Part shown: piece by piece, positions 12,101-20,741 of the stretch
How positions within the stretch are numbered: position 1 is the stretch's first letter
How the letters are laid out: each line of letters starts with the position of its first letter
Source: Brachypodius melanocephalos
Taxonomy: Eukaryota; Chordata; Aves; Passeriformes; Pycnonotidae
DNA length: 64,000 bases
NCBI GenBank assembly: GCA_013398615.1
Contig: VZSR01000478.1
Coordinates: 1,599,757 to 1,663,756, forward strand
Direction of reading: 5' to 3'
The notes under the pieces: model-generated
Seen by the model: the letters and a program-made list of their open reading frames with translations, nothing else
The model's database searches: none
What the model was told of the DNA's origin: nothing
Position numbers and translations under genes: made by a program

Positions 12101-15100
12101 GACCTTCATCGACATGGAGGGCTCCGGCTTCGGCGGTGACCTGGAGAGCCTGCGGGTGAGTGGGGCTGAGTGCCTGTCCTGCCAGATGGGAGTGGGGGGA
12201 CACCCTCAGCCACGGCCCCTCGCGTCTCTTCTAGGGTCCACGAGGGCCACCTGGTCCCCCAGGGCCACCTGGTGTGCCTGGTCTGCCAGGGGAGCCAGGA
12301 CGGTTTGGGATGAACCACACGGACCTGCCGGGACCACCGGGGCTGCCAGGCAGGGACGGGATCCCTGGGCCCCCAGGGCCAGCGGTAGGTCTACGGGGTG
12401 GCCAAAGGGACCCTTCCCAGGGCCACCCTGTGGTGGGCCCGGTGCCCCCTAGCCCTGCGGGGCTTTCCTGTGCTGGAACCAACTCCTGGGGTCTTACAGG
12501 GTCCTCAGGGTCCTCCGGGAAGAGATGGGGAGGCTGGGCAGCCAGGACCCAAAGGAGAGCGGGTGAGTGTCCCCTGTCCTGTGCGCCCCAGGGCCGTGTC
12601 ACGGGTGTCCCAAAGGGCAGCTGGCACCCTTGGCACATCTCTGGGAGGCCTCAGTTCCTGGGCTGGGGAGCAGCATTCTGCTGCTGCCTGGAGCTGGGCA
12701 GCTCCTTCACACCCTCTTCTCTTCCTCCTCCTCCCTCCTAGGGTGATGTGGGTGACCTCGGCCTCCCTGGCCTACCAGGACCCAAGGTACTGTGTCTGGG
12801 GTGGGGTTTTTTAGGTTCTCCAGTGCACACTGGAGGCAGGGATTTTGCCTGGGGGAGCCATCTTGCACAGGAATGGGGAGGGGGGCTGCTGCTCTTTGTG
12901 TTTCTCCCAGATCAGCGCCACAGCTCAAGGGTACATGGAGCTGCTGACCCCACAAAGGATGCTCACCGGGCTCCTACCACCCTGCCTTGGCTTTGCTCCA
13001 GGCACTGCCACATCAGGAAGTGGGAAGGAAAACCAGTGGGGGTGTTTCAGGACACAGAGGAGAACTTGCCTGGGGGATGCCCACACTCCACTGGAAAACA
13101 CCCCATCTCCTGTGCATCATTCTCTGCCGCCTGTTTGCTCCAGCTTCTTTTCACCCTGCATCCCCCAAGGGTGGAAATAAAGGCTTGTTGGGGATCATCC
13201 CTTAGAGCTGGGATGCTGCCCCTTGGTTTGACCATCCACTGCAGCCTGATCTGGGGGCAAAAACCCTCAAAACTTGAAGTTTCTTGACCTTAATTCTAAC
13301 TTTGCACACTTTTGCAGCACCCAGAGGGCAGATGGGGTGGCAGCGGGTGTGTAAGGTCCAATCCGGTTGCTTCCAGACCCATTGCAATCCTGGGAATGCC
13401 TGCGAGCATTCCTCCTTTGTGGCACTGAGCTGTGCTGCAGCGCTGGAGCCAGCCGCACGTGCCAAACATTCCCATTCGTGATTTTAGACGAGCCTCTGGT
13501 GGCCGCCGTGGACATTACATGGGGAGCTGGTGGGATGAAGGGTGGGCAATGCCCTCTCCCGCAAAGCCCCTAGACAGGGACCATCAGAACGAGCATCCGT
13601 GTCCTGTCCCGGAGGGGATTTGGGAGGGGATGCTCTGCCTCCTGCTTGCAGGCTCCAGGCAGCGGCCACTGCCACCTTCCATCTGTCGCCTTCCTGTCCC
13701 CTTGGCAGGGCAGCAAAGGAGAAACAGGACCAGCAGGACCCCCAGGAGAAATGGGCTTAGCTGGCCTTCCTGGGCCCATCGGACCCCAAGGGCAGCCAGG
13801 GCCCCCCGGCCCCCCAGGACCACCGGGGCCAGGCTACGAGGCTGGATTTGTGAGTGTCCATTGCACCGATGGGGTGGGATGACCTGGAGCCAGAGAGAGA
13901 CACAGCTCAGCCTCTTCTTCCTGTATTTAGGGTGATATGGAGGGCTCGGGGCTGTCATTCACCCCTGGACCACCTGGACCTGCAGGACCACGGGTAGGGC
14001 CGTTCCTGCCCTTTCCCTCCTCTCCATCCTGGGCTCCCTGGGGTATTCCCTGCCATCGTGTCCCCCTGCCATCACCCAGTGCTCATGGTGCCCTTGTTGC
14101 TTGCAGGGTGTGCCGGGACTGCCGGGGGTGAAGGTGAGGAACCCTTCCAACGTGCTCCTGGCTCTATCCATGTAGGATGCTGCCAGCAGCCTCTAGGGAT
14201 GCCTCTGACACCTCTTTCCTTGCAGGGAGAGGTCGGCAGCCCCGGACAGCCTGGCTTGCCGGGACCAAAGGTAGAAGCCCTGGGAGATGGGGGTGGCTTT
14301 GTGCCGGCACCTCAGTGTGCAGGGCAGTGGGCAGGACCCCTGTGCTCCCCCACCTGAGGCTTCATCCTGCCCTTTCCCACTCCCATTGCAGGGAGATGCT
14401 GGCATGCCTGGTGTGGATGGCCGCCCTGGCCTGGAGGGCTTCCCTGGACCACAGGTAAGAGCCTCAGCCCCCCAGCTCCAGAAGACCCCCCAACTCCAGG
14501 CAGGGCACCCTCGATTGCAGCAGCTCCATCCCCCAGCAGCCAAAACTTCCCCTCCCTGCTGTGGAACCCACCTCACGGCGTTCCAGGGGTGCCCACACTC
14601 TTTAGGATCCTGTCCCCCACACCTTGCCACCCCACCGGCCACCACCTCCACCCAAAATCATCGCAGCCTGGCTCGTTGTTTGGAGCTGGAGGCAGAGGTG
14701 GGGTTGCCTGAAGGATTTTTTTGAGCCAGAGGTGGGAGGGGGTCTGCACTTGTGAGTCAGAGTCTGTCTCCATGTGGTGCTCACTCCTTCCTGCCCCTCT
14801 TTCCAGGGACCCAAAGGTGACAAAGGCAGCACCGGTGAGAAGGTAGGTGCCACCAGGCTGGGGACAGGGACCAGCCACTGGTGGCTCTGGGCTGATGCCT
14901 CGTGTCTTCCAGGGAGAGCGAGGCCAAGATGGAGTAGGGCTGCCTGGCCCCCCTGGCCCACCTGGTCCTCCTGGACAGGTCATCACTGTCTCCAGTGAAG
15001 ATGTAAGTGGTGGCACCTGGCTTCAGCACAGGGCAGGAGAAGGGCTATTCCAGCAGCTCTGACCCTCAGAGCCAAGCTCAGGGGGGAAAACCTCATTTTG

Positions 15101-18100
15101 TCTCTTTTTGCAGAGGTCCTTGATGGCTTTTCCTGGTCCAGAGGTAGGTGCCCTCCTGCCACCTGTGCCTACCCCTCAGCAGTGCCAGGAGGGCACCCTG
15201 TTTTTGGAAACAGGGGGTTTGCTCTCAGGAACACCTCTGCTTCTCTCTGCAGGGCAGACCAGGCCACGCTGGCTTCCCGGTGAGTCAGTGACACATCTGG
15301 GGACCACGGGGTGGCCCTGGTGACAGCTGTGGTTGCCAGTCCTGCTGTGCTTTGCTGCAGAGTGGTAGCGATGGAGGGGGAGTTTGGGGACTGCCTTTGG
15401 TGGGTTGGGAATGACGTGGGCTGTGTCCTTCCTGCAGGGTCCGGTGGGACCGAAAGGAGACCAGGGGTCAACTGGTCCCCAGGGTGCCCCGGGGTTGAAG
15501 GTAACTGCTCCAGGCCACCTGCATTCCATGGGGTGGTCACATTCCTGGTCCCCATTCTACCTGGCCACCAGGTGACACCAGCCCTGTCACAGGAGGGAGC
15601 CTGACCCCTCCATGTCCTCTCCCACCTCCTCTTCTCTTGCAGGGGGAGAAGGGGGAGCCTGGTGTCATCATCAGCCCTGATGGGACCATGTTAACTGCCA
15701 AGGTGAAAGGAGAAAAGGTGGGTTCCTGGCAGGAATGGGAGGCACATCCCCATGGGACAGGTGCAGGTGATGCCAGTGGTGATGCCCTTTCCCTCTCCAC
15801 TGTTTGCAGGGGGAGCCGGGGCTGCGGGGCCCAATGGGACCAACGGTAAGTCACCATCACCATCCTCCTCCTCGTGTCCCGCGGGGTGGGATGGGAATGA
15901 TCCTAGGCAGAGGGGGTGCCCCCGTACTGAGCACCCTCATCCTCATCTTCTCTCCCTTCCAGGGTCCCCCAGGACGAGCAGGGATGAAGGGAGAGATCGG
16001 CTTTCCGGGCAGACCCGTAAGACCTGCTCCCGGTTTGTTTGTGTCCGTCGCCTCCACCACGTCCCCCTCCCCGTTTGCACGGTCCTTGCCCAGCTGAGCC
16101 CCACACCCCGCCATGTCCCCGAGGGGTGGGGCGGTGCCNNNNNNNNNNNNNNNNNNNNNNNNNNNNNNNNNNNNNNNNNNNNNNNNNNNNNNNNNNNNNN
16201 NNNNNNNNNNNNNNNNNNNNNNNNNNNNNNNNNNNNNNCTGGCTGGGGCTAGCATGTGGGACTGTCAACCAGCATTAGGGGGGGGTCCCCGAGGATGCTG
16301 CTCTCTCTACAGCCACTTCCTTTGCATCTCCACAGACCTTCAGCGACTCCAGCCATCCGGCATTCCCTGGTAAGGGGGTGTCCCTCTCCCAGCCTGCTCT
16401 GGGCAGTTTGGGGAACCTCGGCAAAGCAGAGCTGGGGGGAAAACCCCTCCCTCCCTTCGAGCTGCAGCTCTGAGATGGCATCTCTGCTGCTGCCCACAGG
16501 TTTCCATCAGTTCCCAGGACAAAAGGGAGAGAAAGGTGACATCGGACCCCCAGGACCCCCAGGTAGGTGACTGGTCCCTGCTGGCAGAAGCAGGCAGGGG
16601 GTGGCTCATGCCCATCCTGGCTCTTCTCCCCTCCTCTCTCTCTCTCCACAGGCCAGTTCCCCTATGACACAAATCACTTCAGCACTAGCCTGCGGGTAAG
16701 CCCTTCACACACTGGCAGCTGGAACCCAGCATGGTTTGGGGTACCCAGTGTGCTCCAGCTGCTCACCCTAAGGCTGTGCCATCCCACAGGGTGACAAGGG
16801 AGATGCAGGTCCCAAGGGTGAGAAGGGCGAGCCGGGCAGCACCCCACTCTACGGTCCTGGAGTCTCTGGACTTCCAGGGCCTCCAGGACCCCAGGGATAC
16901 CCTGGGCTGCCAGTGAGTACCTCAGGGGGCGGGGAGTGAAGGGGGGTGCAGTGGGGGGCAGCATCTCTGGGGGCTTTGCTCCAACAGATGTTCTCTCACA
17001 CTGCCTAGGGTCCCAAGGGGGACAGTATTGTTGGGCCACCGGGGCCTCCAGGACCTCAGGGTCCCCCTGGCATGGGGTACGAGGGGCGGCAGGGCCCCCC
17101 TGGCCCTCCTGGTCCACCCGGGCCACCCTCTTTCCCAGGTCCCCACAGACAAGGTGAGTACCTGCTCTACTGCATCCCTCCCTGCACCTGCAGCATCCCT
17201 GCTTGTATCCCATGCATCCCTTCTTGCAGCTCTGCATTCCTCCCCGTGCTCCGCATCTCTCCATCTCACCCTCCTTTCCCCACAGCTGTCAGCATCCCTG
17301 GACCCCCGGGACCACCAGGACCCCCTGGACCACCAGGCACTAGCGGGATGTCCTTGGGGGTGAGCTGGGGCTCTGGGCAGGGGTTGCCCACAGTGCAGGC
17401 AGCCGATCCCTGAGCCCCGTCCTGGGCTGTGCCCGCAGCTCCGGGCCGTGCCCACGTACCAGGCGATGCTGAGCACCGCGCACGAGCTGCCCGAGGGCAG
17501 CCTCGTCTTCCTGACCAACCGGCAGGAGCTCTACGTCCGCCTGCGCGGGGGCTTCCGCAGGGTGCTGGTGAGTGGGGGGGCGGAGGGGCACCCGGCCGTG
17601 GCTGCACTGCCTGGCTTGAGGGGAGCACGGACAGCACCACCCTGGGGGCTCGGTGGTGACTCGTAGTGATGCTTGGGGTCCCCCCGCCCACGCGTGAGGA
17701 AGGGGGTGGGGCAGCTGGGATCTGATGTGCCATGCCCTTGCAGCTGGAGGAGCACAACCTGATCCCCAGTTCAGCTCTGGTGAGTCCTCTGTTCCCTGTG
17801 CACATCCTCATTCCTATCCTACTTCCCAATCCATCCCTATCCTCATCCCATGCCCAACCATCTCTATCCATCAGCAATCAACTTCATCCCCTTCTCCATT
17901 CATCCCCAACCATATCAATCCCCATCCCCAACCATCTCCATCCCCGTCCCCATCTCCATCCAATCCCAACCATCTCCATGCCCATCTTCATCCAACCACA
18001 ACCATCTCCATCCATCCATCCTCAACATTCTCCATCCCCATCCCCACCTGGGGCATCATACCCGCCTCACGCCTTGTCCCCCCTCCCCAGGACAACGAGG

Positions 18101-19332
18101 TGTACGACAAGCCACCCACCCTCCACTATGCCGGCCCCCAGCCCCGCGAGCCCCTGCACCCGCTCCGCAACCACGTCCCCCCGGCCACCGCCCGTCCCTG
18201 GCGTGGGGACGAGGTGGTGGCCAACCAGCACCGCCTGCCCGAGCAGCCCCTGCTGCACCACCAGCAGGAGCTCATCAATGGGTACTACATCCACCGCCGG
18301 CCAGATCCTGCCCCTGTGGCCGCCCACGTGCACCAGGACTTCCAGCCTGCCGTGAGTGCCACGTGCTGGCCGAGGGGAGCTGATGGTGGTGGCCAAAGAC
18401 GTGTCCCTCAAGCCCCCGTTGTCCCTCTTGGCAGCTTCACCTGGTGGCCCTGAACACCCCGCTGAGCGGCGGCATGCGCGGCATCAGGGGCGCCGATTTC
18501 CAGTGCTTCCAGCAAGCCCGGCAGGTCGGGCTGGCCGGCACCTTCCGCGCCTTCCTGTCCTCGCGCCTGCAGGATCTCTACAGCATCGTGCGCAGGGCTG
18601 ACCGCGCCACCGTCCCCATCGTCAACCTCCGGGTATGTGCGCCTCCATCCCCTTCCCGACACTCTCTGAGCTCCGAGGGATCATAGAACAGGATCACAGA
18701 GTCATTACGATTGGAAAAAGTCCTTTTAAGATCATTGAGTCCAACTATTAACCCAGCACCACCAAGGTCTGGGATGCAGAGCATAGCAAAGCCCCCATCC
18801 GTCATGAAGCAACCCCTTCCCAGAGGCTGCTGGGAAGGGGCTTGGAGCTTCTGGGATGCTCTTGGGGTGCAGACAGGGCTAAACCCCTTCCTCCTCCATC
18901 TTCCCACCCTTCCCACCAGGATGAAGTGCTCTTCAATAACTGGGAAGCCCTTTTCACGGGCAGCGGAGCACCGCTGCGAGCTGGCGCCCGCATCCTCTCC
19001 TTCGATGGCCGGGATGTCCTGCGGGATGCACGATGGTGAGTGCAGGATTGAGCAATGGGGAAATGGGGTTTGGAGCATAGCGGGGCAGCAGCAGGCCCCC
19101 CACCTTTCACCCTTCCAGGCCACAGAAGAGTGTCTGGCACGGCTCGGATGCCAAGGGCCGGCGCCTGCCTGAGAGCTACTGTGAGACATGGCGGACAGAG
19201 GAGCACGCAGTCACCGGCCAGGCTTCCTCCCTGGCCTCTGGAAAACTGCTGGAGCAGGTGGCCAGCAGCTGCCAGCACGCCTTCATTGTCCTCTGCATCG
19301 AGAACAGCTTCATGACTGCCGCCAAAAAGTGA
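2024..19332 (+). CDS. COL18A1: Collagen alpha-1(XVIII) chain, long frizzled-containing form; 40 visible coding exons
   Basis: This encodes the core protein of a secreted basement-membrane heparan sulfate proteoglycan whose C-terminus is released as endostatin. Exons: 2024-3758, 7256-7800, 10394-10474, 10567-10626, 10794-10932, 11031-11134, 11223-11249, 11346-11516, 11606-11632, 11723-11785, 11875-11961, 12102-12155, 12235-12384, 12500-12562, 12742-12786, 13709-13849, 13931-13993, 14107-14133, 14226-14270, 14392-14454, 14807-14842, 14913-15002, 15114-15143, 15253-15279, 15438-15500, 15643-15717, 15810-15845, 15963-16016, then an assembly gap, 16336-16369, 16500-16562, 16652-16695, 16790-16912, 17009-17153, 17286-17359, 17439-17567, 17744-17779, 18091-18351, 18435-18632, 18920-19035, 19119-19332. 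All junctions are GT-AG and all phases agree. The visible exons give about 1845 residues, longer than the roughly 1750 of the human long form because of an N-terminal repeat. Order and sequence match human collagen XVIII. ATG 2024 is chosen because a signal peptide follows it; the upstream open frame lacks an in-frame ATG. Confidence 0.96.
2435..3016 (+). repeat. COL18A1: 33-bp in-frame coding minisatellite, 18 units
   Basis: Fifteen units of exactly 33 bp are followed by three degenerate units of 27, 30 and 30 bp. The encoded consensus is D-P-Q-L-L-G-S-G-T-T-E. The core codons GAC-CC-CAG-CTC-CTG-GGG are well kept, while the codons after the Gly vary between units. The array is acidic and threonine-rich and lies between signal peptide and frizzled domain. 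Long open frames in other phases and on the opposite strand here are by-products of the repeat. Confidence 0.95.
3066..3100 (+). other. COL18A1: Two alternative 5' splice sites inside the N-terminal exon
   Basis: CCAG|GTAGTG (exon end 3068) and CCAG|GTGACA (exon end 3095) both interrupt the frame in phase 1, the same phase as the main donor at 3758. Either could join the LNS exon at 7256 in frame. The spliced protein would keep signal peptide and repeats but lose 230 or 221 residues including the whole frizzled domain. Mammals produce an equivalent middle isoform lacking about 235 residues. Use in this species is inferred. Confidence 0.6.
3404..3736 (+). other. COL18A1: Frizzled-type cysteine-rich domain of collagen XVIII
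   Basis: Ten cysteines occur between residues 461 and 571, the number expected for a complete frizzled cysteine-rich domain. They are arranged as CQPIP, PFCSV, SRCHR, FLCLL, PGCSP, PPCQGFCEA, DLCW, LPCDA and SCVF. Frizzled domains bind Wnt ligands; a Wnt-modulating role for this domain of the long form is known from mammals, not shown here. All ten cysteines are present and the frame is open. Confidence 0.92.
6082..6133. repeat. Oligo(T)/oligo(A) inverted low-complexity block
   Basis: Thirteen T are followed directly by nineteen A, then GC, six T and twelve A. The T and A runs are mutually complementary and could pair into hairpins. The lengths may be unreliable because long homopolymers are often misassembled. 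Confidence 0.85.
6911..7017 (+). mobile_element. CR1 retrotransposon 3' fragment
   Basis: The sequence runs from GAGCAGCCTGGTCTAGTGGA through a degenerate version of the conserved CR1 tail (CCCTTCCCACCCAAGTCATG) to the terminal ATTCTGTGATG. It is truncated at the 5' end and oriented with COL18A1. Confidence 0.85.
7256..7800 (+). other. COL18A1: LNS/TSPN (laminin-G-like) domain exon
   Basis: This exon encodes residues 579-760 and is common to all collagen XVIII forms. The motifs YVFGPNANTGQVARYH, FYRDFSLLFHI and GLFVAQAGGADPDKYQ match the thrombospondin-N/LNS fold found next to the triple helices of several collagens. It enters in phase 1 and leaves in phase 0. Only G-to-L type substitutions distinguish these motifs from human, so the domain looks intact. 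Confidence 0.95.
8573..8622. repeat. Tandem duplicated hairpin unit
   Basis: Two adjacent units of 21 and 22 bp both begin CTTGAAGAGCAA and end TTTGCT, followed by a partial third start (CTTGAACG). Inside each unit AGAGCAA faces TTGCTCT, so every unit is itself an inverted repeat. Confidence 0.8.
9145..9240 (+). mobile_element. Degenerate CR1-type 3' tail
   Basis: The pattern GGTTTAGTGGGGGACCTGG, then GGCTGGACTTCATCG, then TTTTCCAGGCTTAACC and ATTCCATGATGCTATGG resembles the 3' end of an older CR1 subfamily. It is oriented with the gene. Confidence 0.7.
10120..10207. repeat. AT-rich low-complexity tract
   Basis: This intronic segment consists largely of TATATA- and ATTATA-like runs, in sharp contrast with the GC-rich DNA around it. 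No transposon ends are visible. Confidence 0.7.
12787..13708 (+). other. COL18A1: COL18A1 intron, longest within the collagen region
   Basis: About 920 bp between GPK at 12786 and GSKGET at 13709. No Gly-X-Y exon is visible in it and the flanking protein order agrees with human, so no exon seems to be missing. Confidence 0.8.
16139..16238. other. COL18A1: Assembly gap of 100 N inside COL18A1
   Basis: A run of exactly 100 N is the usual placeholder for a gap of unknown size. The last exon before it ends in FPGRP and the first after it encodes TFSDSSHPAFP. In human collagen XVIII roughly 40 Gly-X-Y-rich residues lie between the equivalent points, and no such exon is visible in the flanks. At least one coding exon is therefore probably lost. 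The phase is 0 on both sides. Confidence 0.9.
17439..18324 (+). other. COL18A1: NC1 trimerization domain and protease-sensitive hinge
   Basis: The exon at 17439-17567 begins LRAVPTYQAMLSTAHELPEG and continues with QELYVRLRGGFRRVL. It matches the association domain that trimerizes collagen XVIII chains. Exons 17744-17779 and 18091-18351 encode the Pro- and His-rich hinge (for example PATARPWRGDE), which is cut by extracellular proteases to release endostatin in mammals. Confidence 0.9.
17801..18050. repeat. Degenerate CATCCC-type simple repeat
   Basis: The intron between 17779 and 18091 is dominated by imperfect CCATCCCCATC, CCATCTCCATC and CCAACCATC units. It has almost no guanine on this strand for about 250 bp. 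Confidence 0.85.
18325..19329 (+). other. COL18A1: Endostatin domain
   Basis: Endostatin starts at HVHQDFQPA and spans four exons to the C-terminal FMTAAKK. Three histidines at positions 1, 3 and 11 match the zinc ligands of human endostatin. The four cysteines of the two disulfides are present (FQCFQQ, SYCETW, SSCQH, IVLCIE). The core GGMRGIRGADFQCFQQAR is nearly identical to human. Released endostatin is an anti-angiogenic fragment in mammals. A CR1 fragment lies in the intron at 18680-18765 without disturbing the exons. Confidence 0.96.
18680..18765 (-). mobile_element. CR1-type 3' fragment in an endostatin intron
   Basis: ATCATAGAACAGGATCACAG, then a divergent GATTGGAAAAAGTCC, then TAAGATCATTGAGTCCAACT and ACCCAGCACCACCAAGG read as the reverse complement of a CR1 tail. 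Confidence 0.8.
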
Positions 19333-20490
19333 CACCTGCCCTGGAGCCCCCTGGGTACCCCCCAAATCCCCAGGGAGGGTCGGGCCAGCCTGCACCCTGG
19401 CACCCCTGGGCCCCTCAGCCCCCTCCACGCACCCACTCTCGCCCCGTAGGGTTTCCTTCTCCCGCAGACCTGAAGCCAAAGAGTATTGCCATGGCCCCTG
19501 CCCTGGGTCGGCAGGGGCTCAGGTCCCACCCGGGGCGGGGCAGCCATAGGCTGGCGGCCTTCCTCCTCCTCTTCTAACTCCTAATATTTAGCCACTTCAG
19601 CTTGTTCCCCTCCCTGCTCAGATGCTCTTTTTGAGGTGGCTGGGTGGGAGGATGCTCGGCAGGAAGACTTCAGTGCTGCCATGCAGGCTGTCCCCCGCAA
19701 AAAGCCTGTTGGGCCTCTCTCACCAGCCCCCCGGCCCTCCACTGTCCTCACCAGGAGCTTGGGGTTGGACACAAATCCCTGCTGCTGAGGCCATGGGGTC
19801 TTCTCCAGCCAAGACCTCAGCATCCCACCCAAGGGACTGTCCCGTGGTGATGCCAGGGCTCTCCCAGATGGTCTCCACCCTCCCCAGGTAAGGACCATCC
19901 CATCATCATCCTCATCTCCACCTCCCAGCCAGCAGAGCTCTGGTGGGGGTCCGGTCTTCCCCATCCCATCCACGCACCCTGGGGACCCCCAGCTGTGCCC
20001 TCACAGCCCAGGTACAGCCACAGCCAGCCCAGCAGAGGTACCGGGGTGACAGGGTGGCCCCGAGGTGTGGCCAGCTGTGCCCTTGGCACGTATTTCTGTG
20101 TGTGTGTGCATGTTGAGCACATGTGGTACCAAGGGCAGGCACTGCCATCCCCCCTCCCCATGCCACCTTTGCTGGGCTCGAACGGCGAAGGCGCAGCAAA
20201 GCTGGTTCGGAATCGGTGTGGGCAAATCCAAGGTGCTAAAAAAAAAAAAACCAAAAAAAAAAAAAAGAAAAGAAAAAAGAGAAATTTGTAACTAGCATTT
20301 TTTTGTTATTGTATGGAAATTATTACCATAAAAGCTGTGCGAGTCACACGGTCTCTATTTCTTACAGTCTACTGTATTTTGTGTAATTAATGCAATTTAA
20401 AGCCTGTGGATCTTTATATTATTTTTTTTGTCATTGGTTGTGTCCTATAAACCATTTTCTAAAGGCACTGAATAAAGAAACATCGTCTTG
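19333..20490 (+). terminator. COL18A1: COL18A1 3' UTR with polyadenylation signal
   Basis: The region after the TGA at 19330-19332 has no further coding sequence. It contains A-rich stretches (20238-20284) and an AT-rich distal part. A canonical AATAAA is at 20471-20476, so cleavage is expected near 20490. A weaker CATAAA at 20327-20332 could give a shorter transcript. The AT-rich end resembles the conserved distal 3' UTR of other COL18A1 genes as far as I can recall. Confidence 0.75.
20238..20284. repeat. A-rich low-complexity run in COL18A1 3' UTR
   Basis: Several A-runs are separated by CC, G and GAAAAG. It is low complexity and could cause internal oligo(dT) priming in cDNA libraries. 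Confidence 0.85.
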
Positions 20491-20741
20491 TAGCCTGGCT
20501 CCGTGCCATGATGGGGATGCAGCGGGCTGGGATCCCCATCCACACCCCTGGGTGGCACACAGTGGCGGCACCATGGCAATCCTGCCCCCACTCTGTGTGT
20601 GGGGACGGGGAAGGGGCACAGCCCGGTCCTCACAGAGCACGAAACGTGTCCCAAGGGTTACATCCTCGACATGCACACAGTGAGGATGACAATGGTCACC
20701 TCGGGAGCTAAGAGCTGGCCACAGTGTCGCGGTGCCAGCGC
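20491..20741 (-). other. SLC19A1: SLC19A1 3' UTR and tail-to-tail junction with COL18A1
   Basis: Only about 250 bp separate the SLC19A1 stop codon from the COL18A1 cleavage region. I see no minus-strand AATAAA or ATTAAA (TTTATT or TTTAAT on this strand) between 20300 and 20741. A TATAAA variant occurs at 20412-20417 read on the minus strand. The two 3' UTRs may therefore overlap. Confidence 0.5.

Larger units (their letters stand above)
10394..17359 (+). other. COL18A1: Collagenous region with interruptions (exons 3-34)
   Basis: Short exons, mostly 27 to 171 bp, encode Gly-X-Y triplets broken by non-collagenous stretches. The first three exons encode an acidic non-collagenous linker beginning GVIADLKLRGDP. 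It contains the Ser-Gly-rich GSGDFGSGMEGG motif, a plausible glycosaminoglycan site. Two later interruptions carry DMEGSG motifs (exons 12102-12155 and 13931-13993), which are conserved heparan sulfate attachment contexts in collagen XVIII. Most exons are phase 0 and begin with a Gly codon, typical of fibril-associated multiplexins. Part of the region is hidden by the gap at 16139-16238. Confidence 0.93.
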
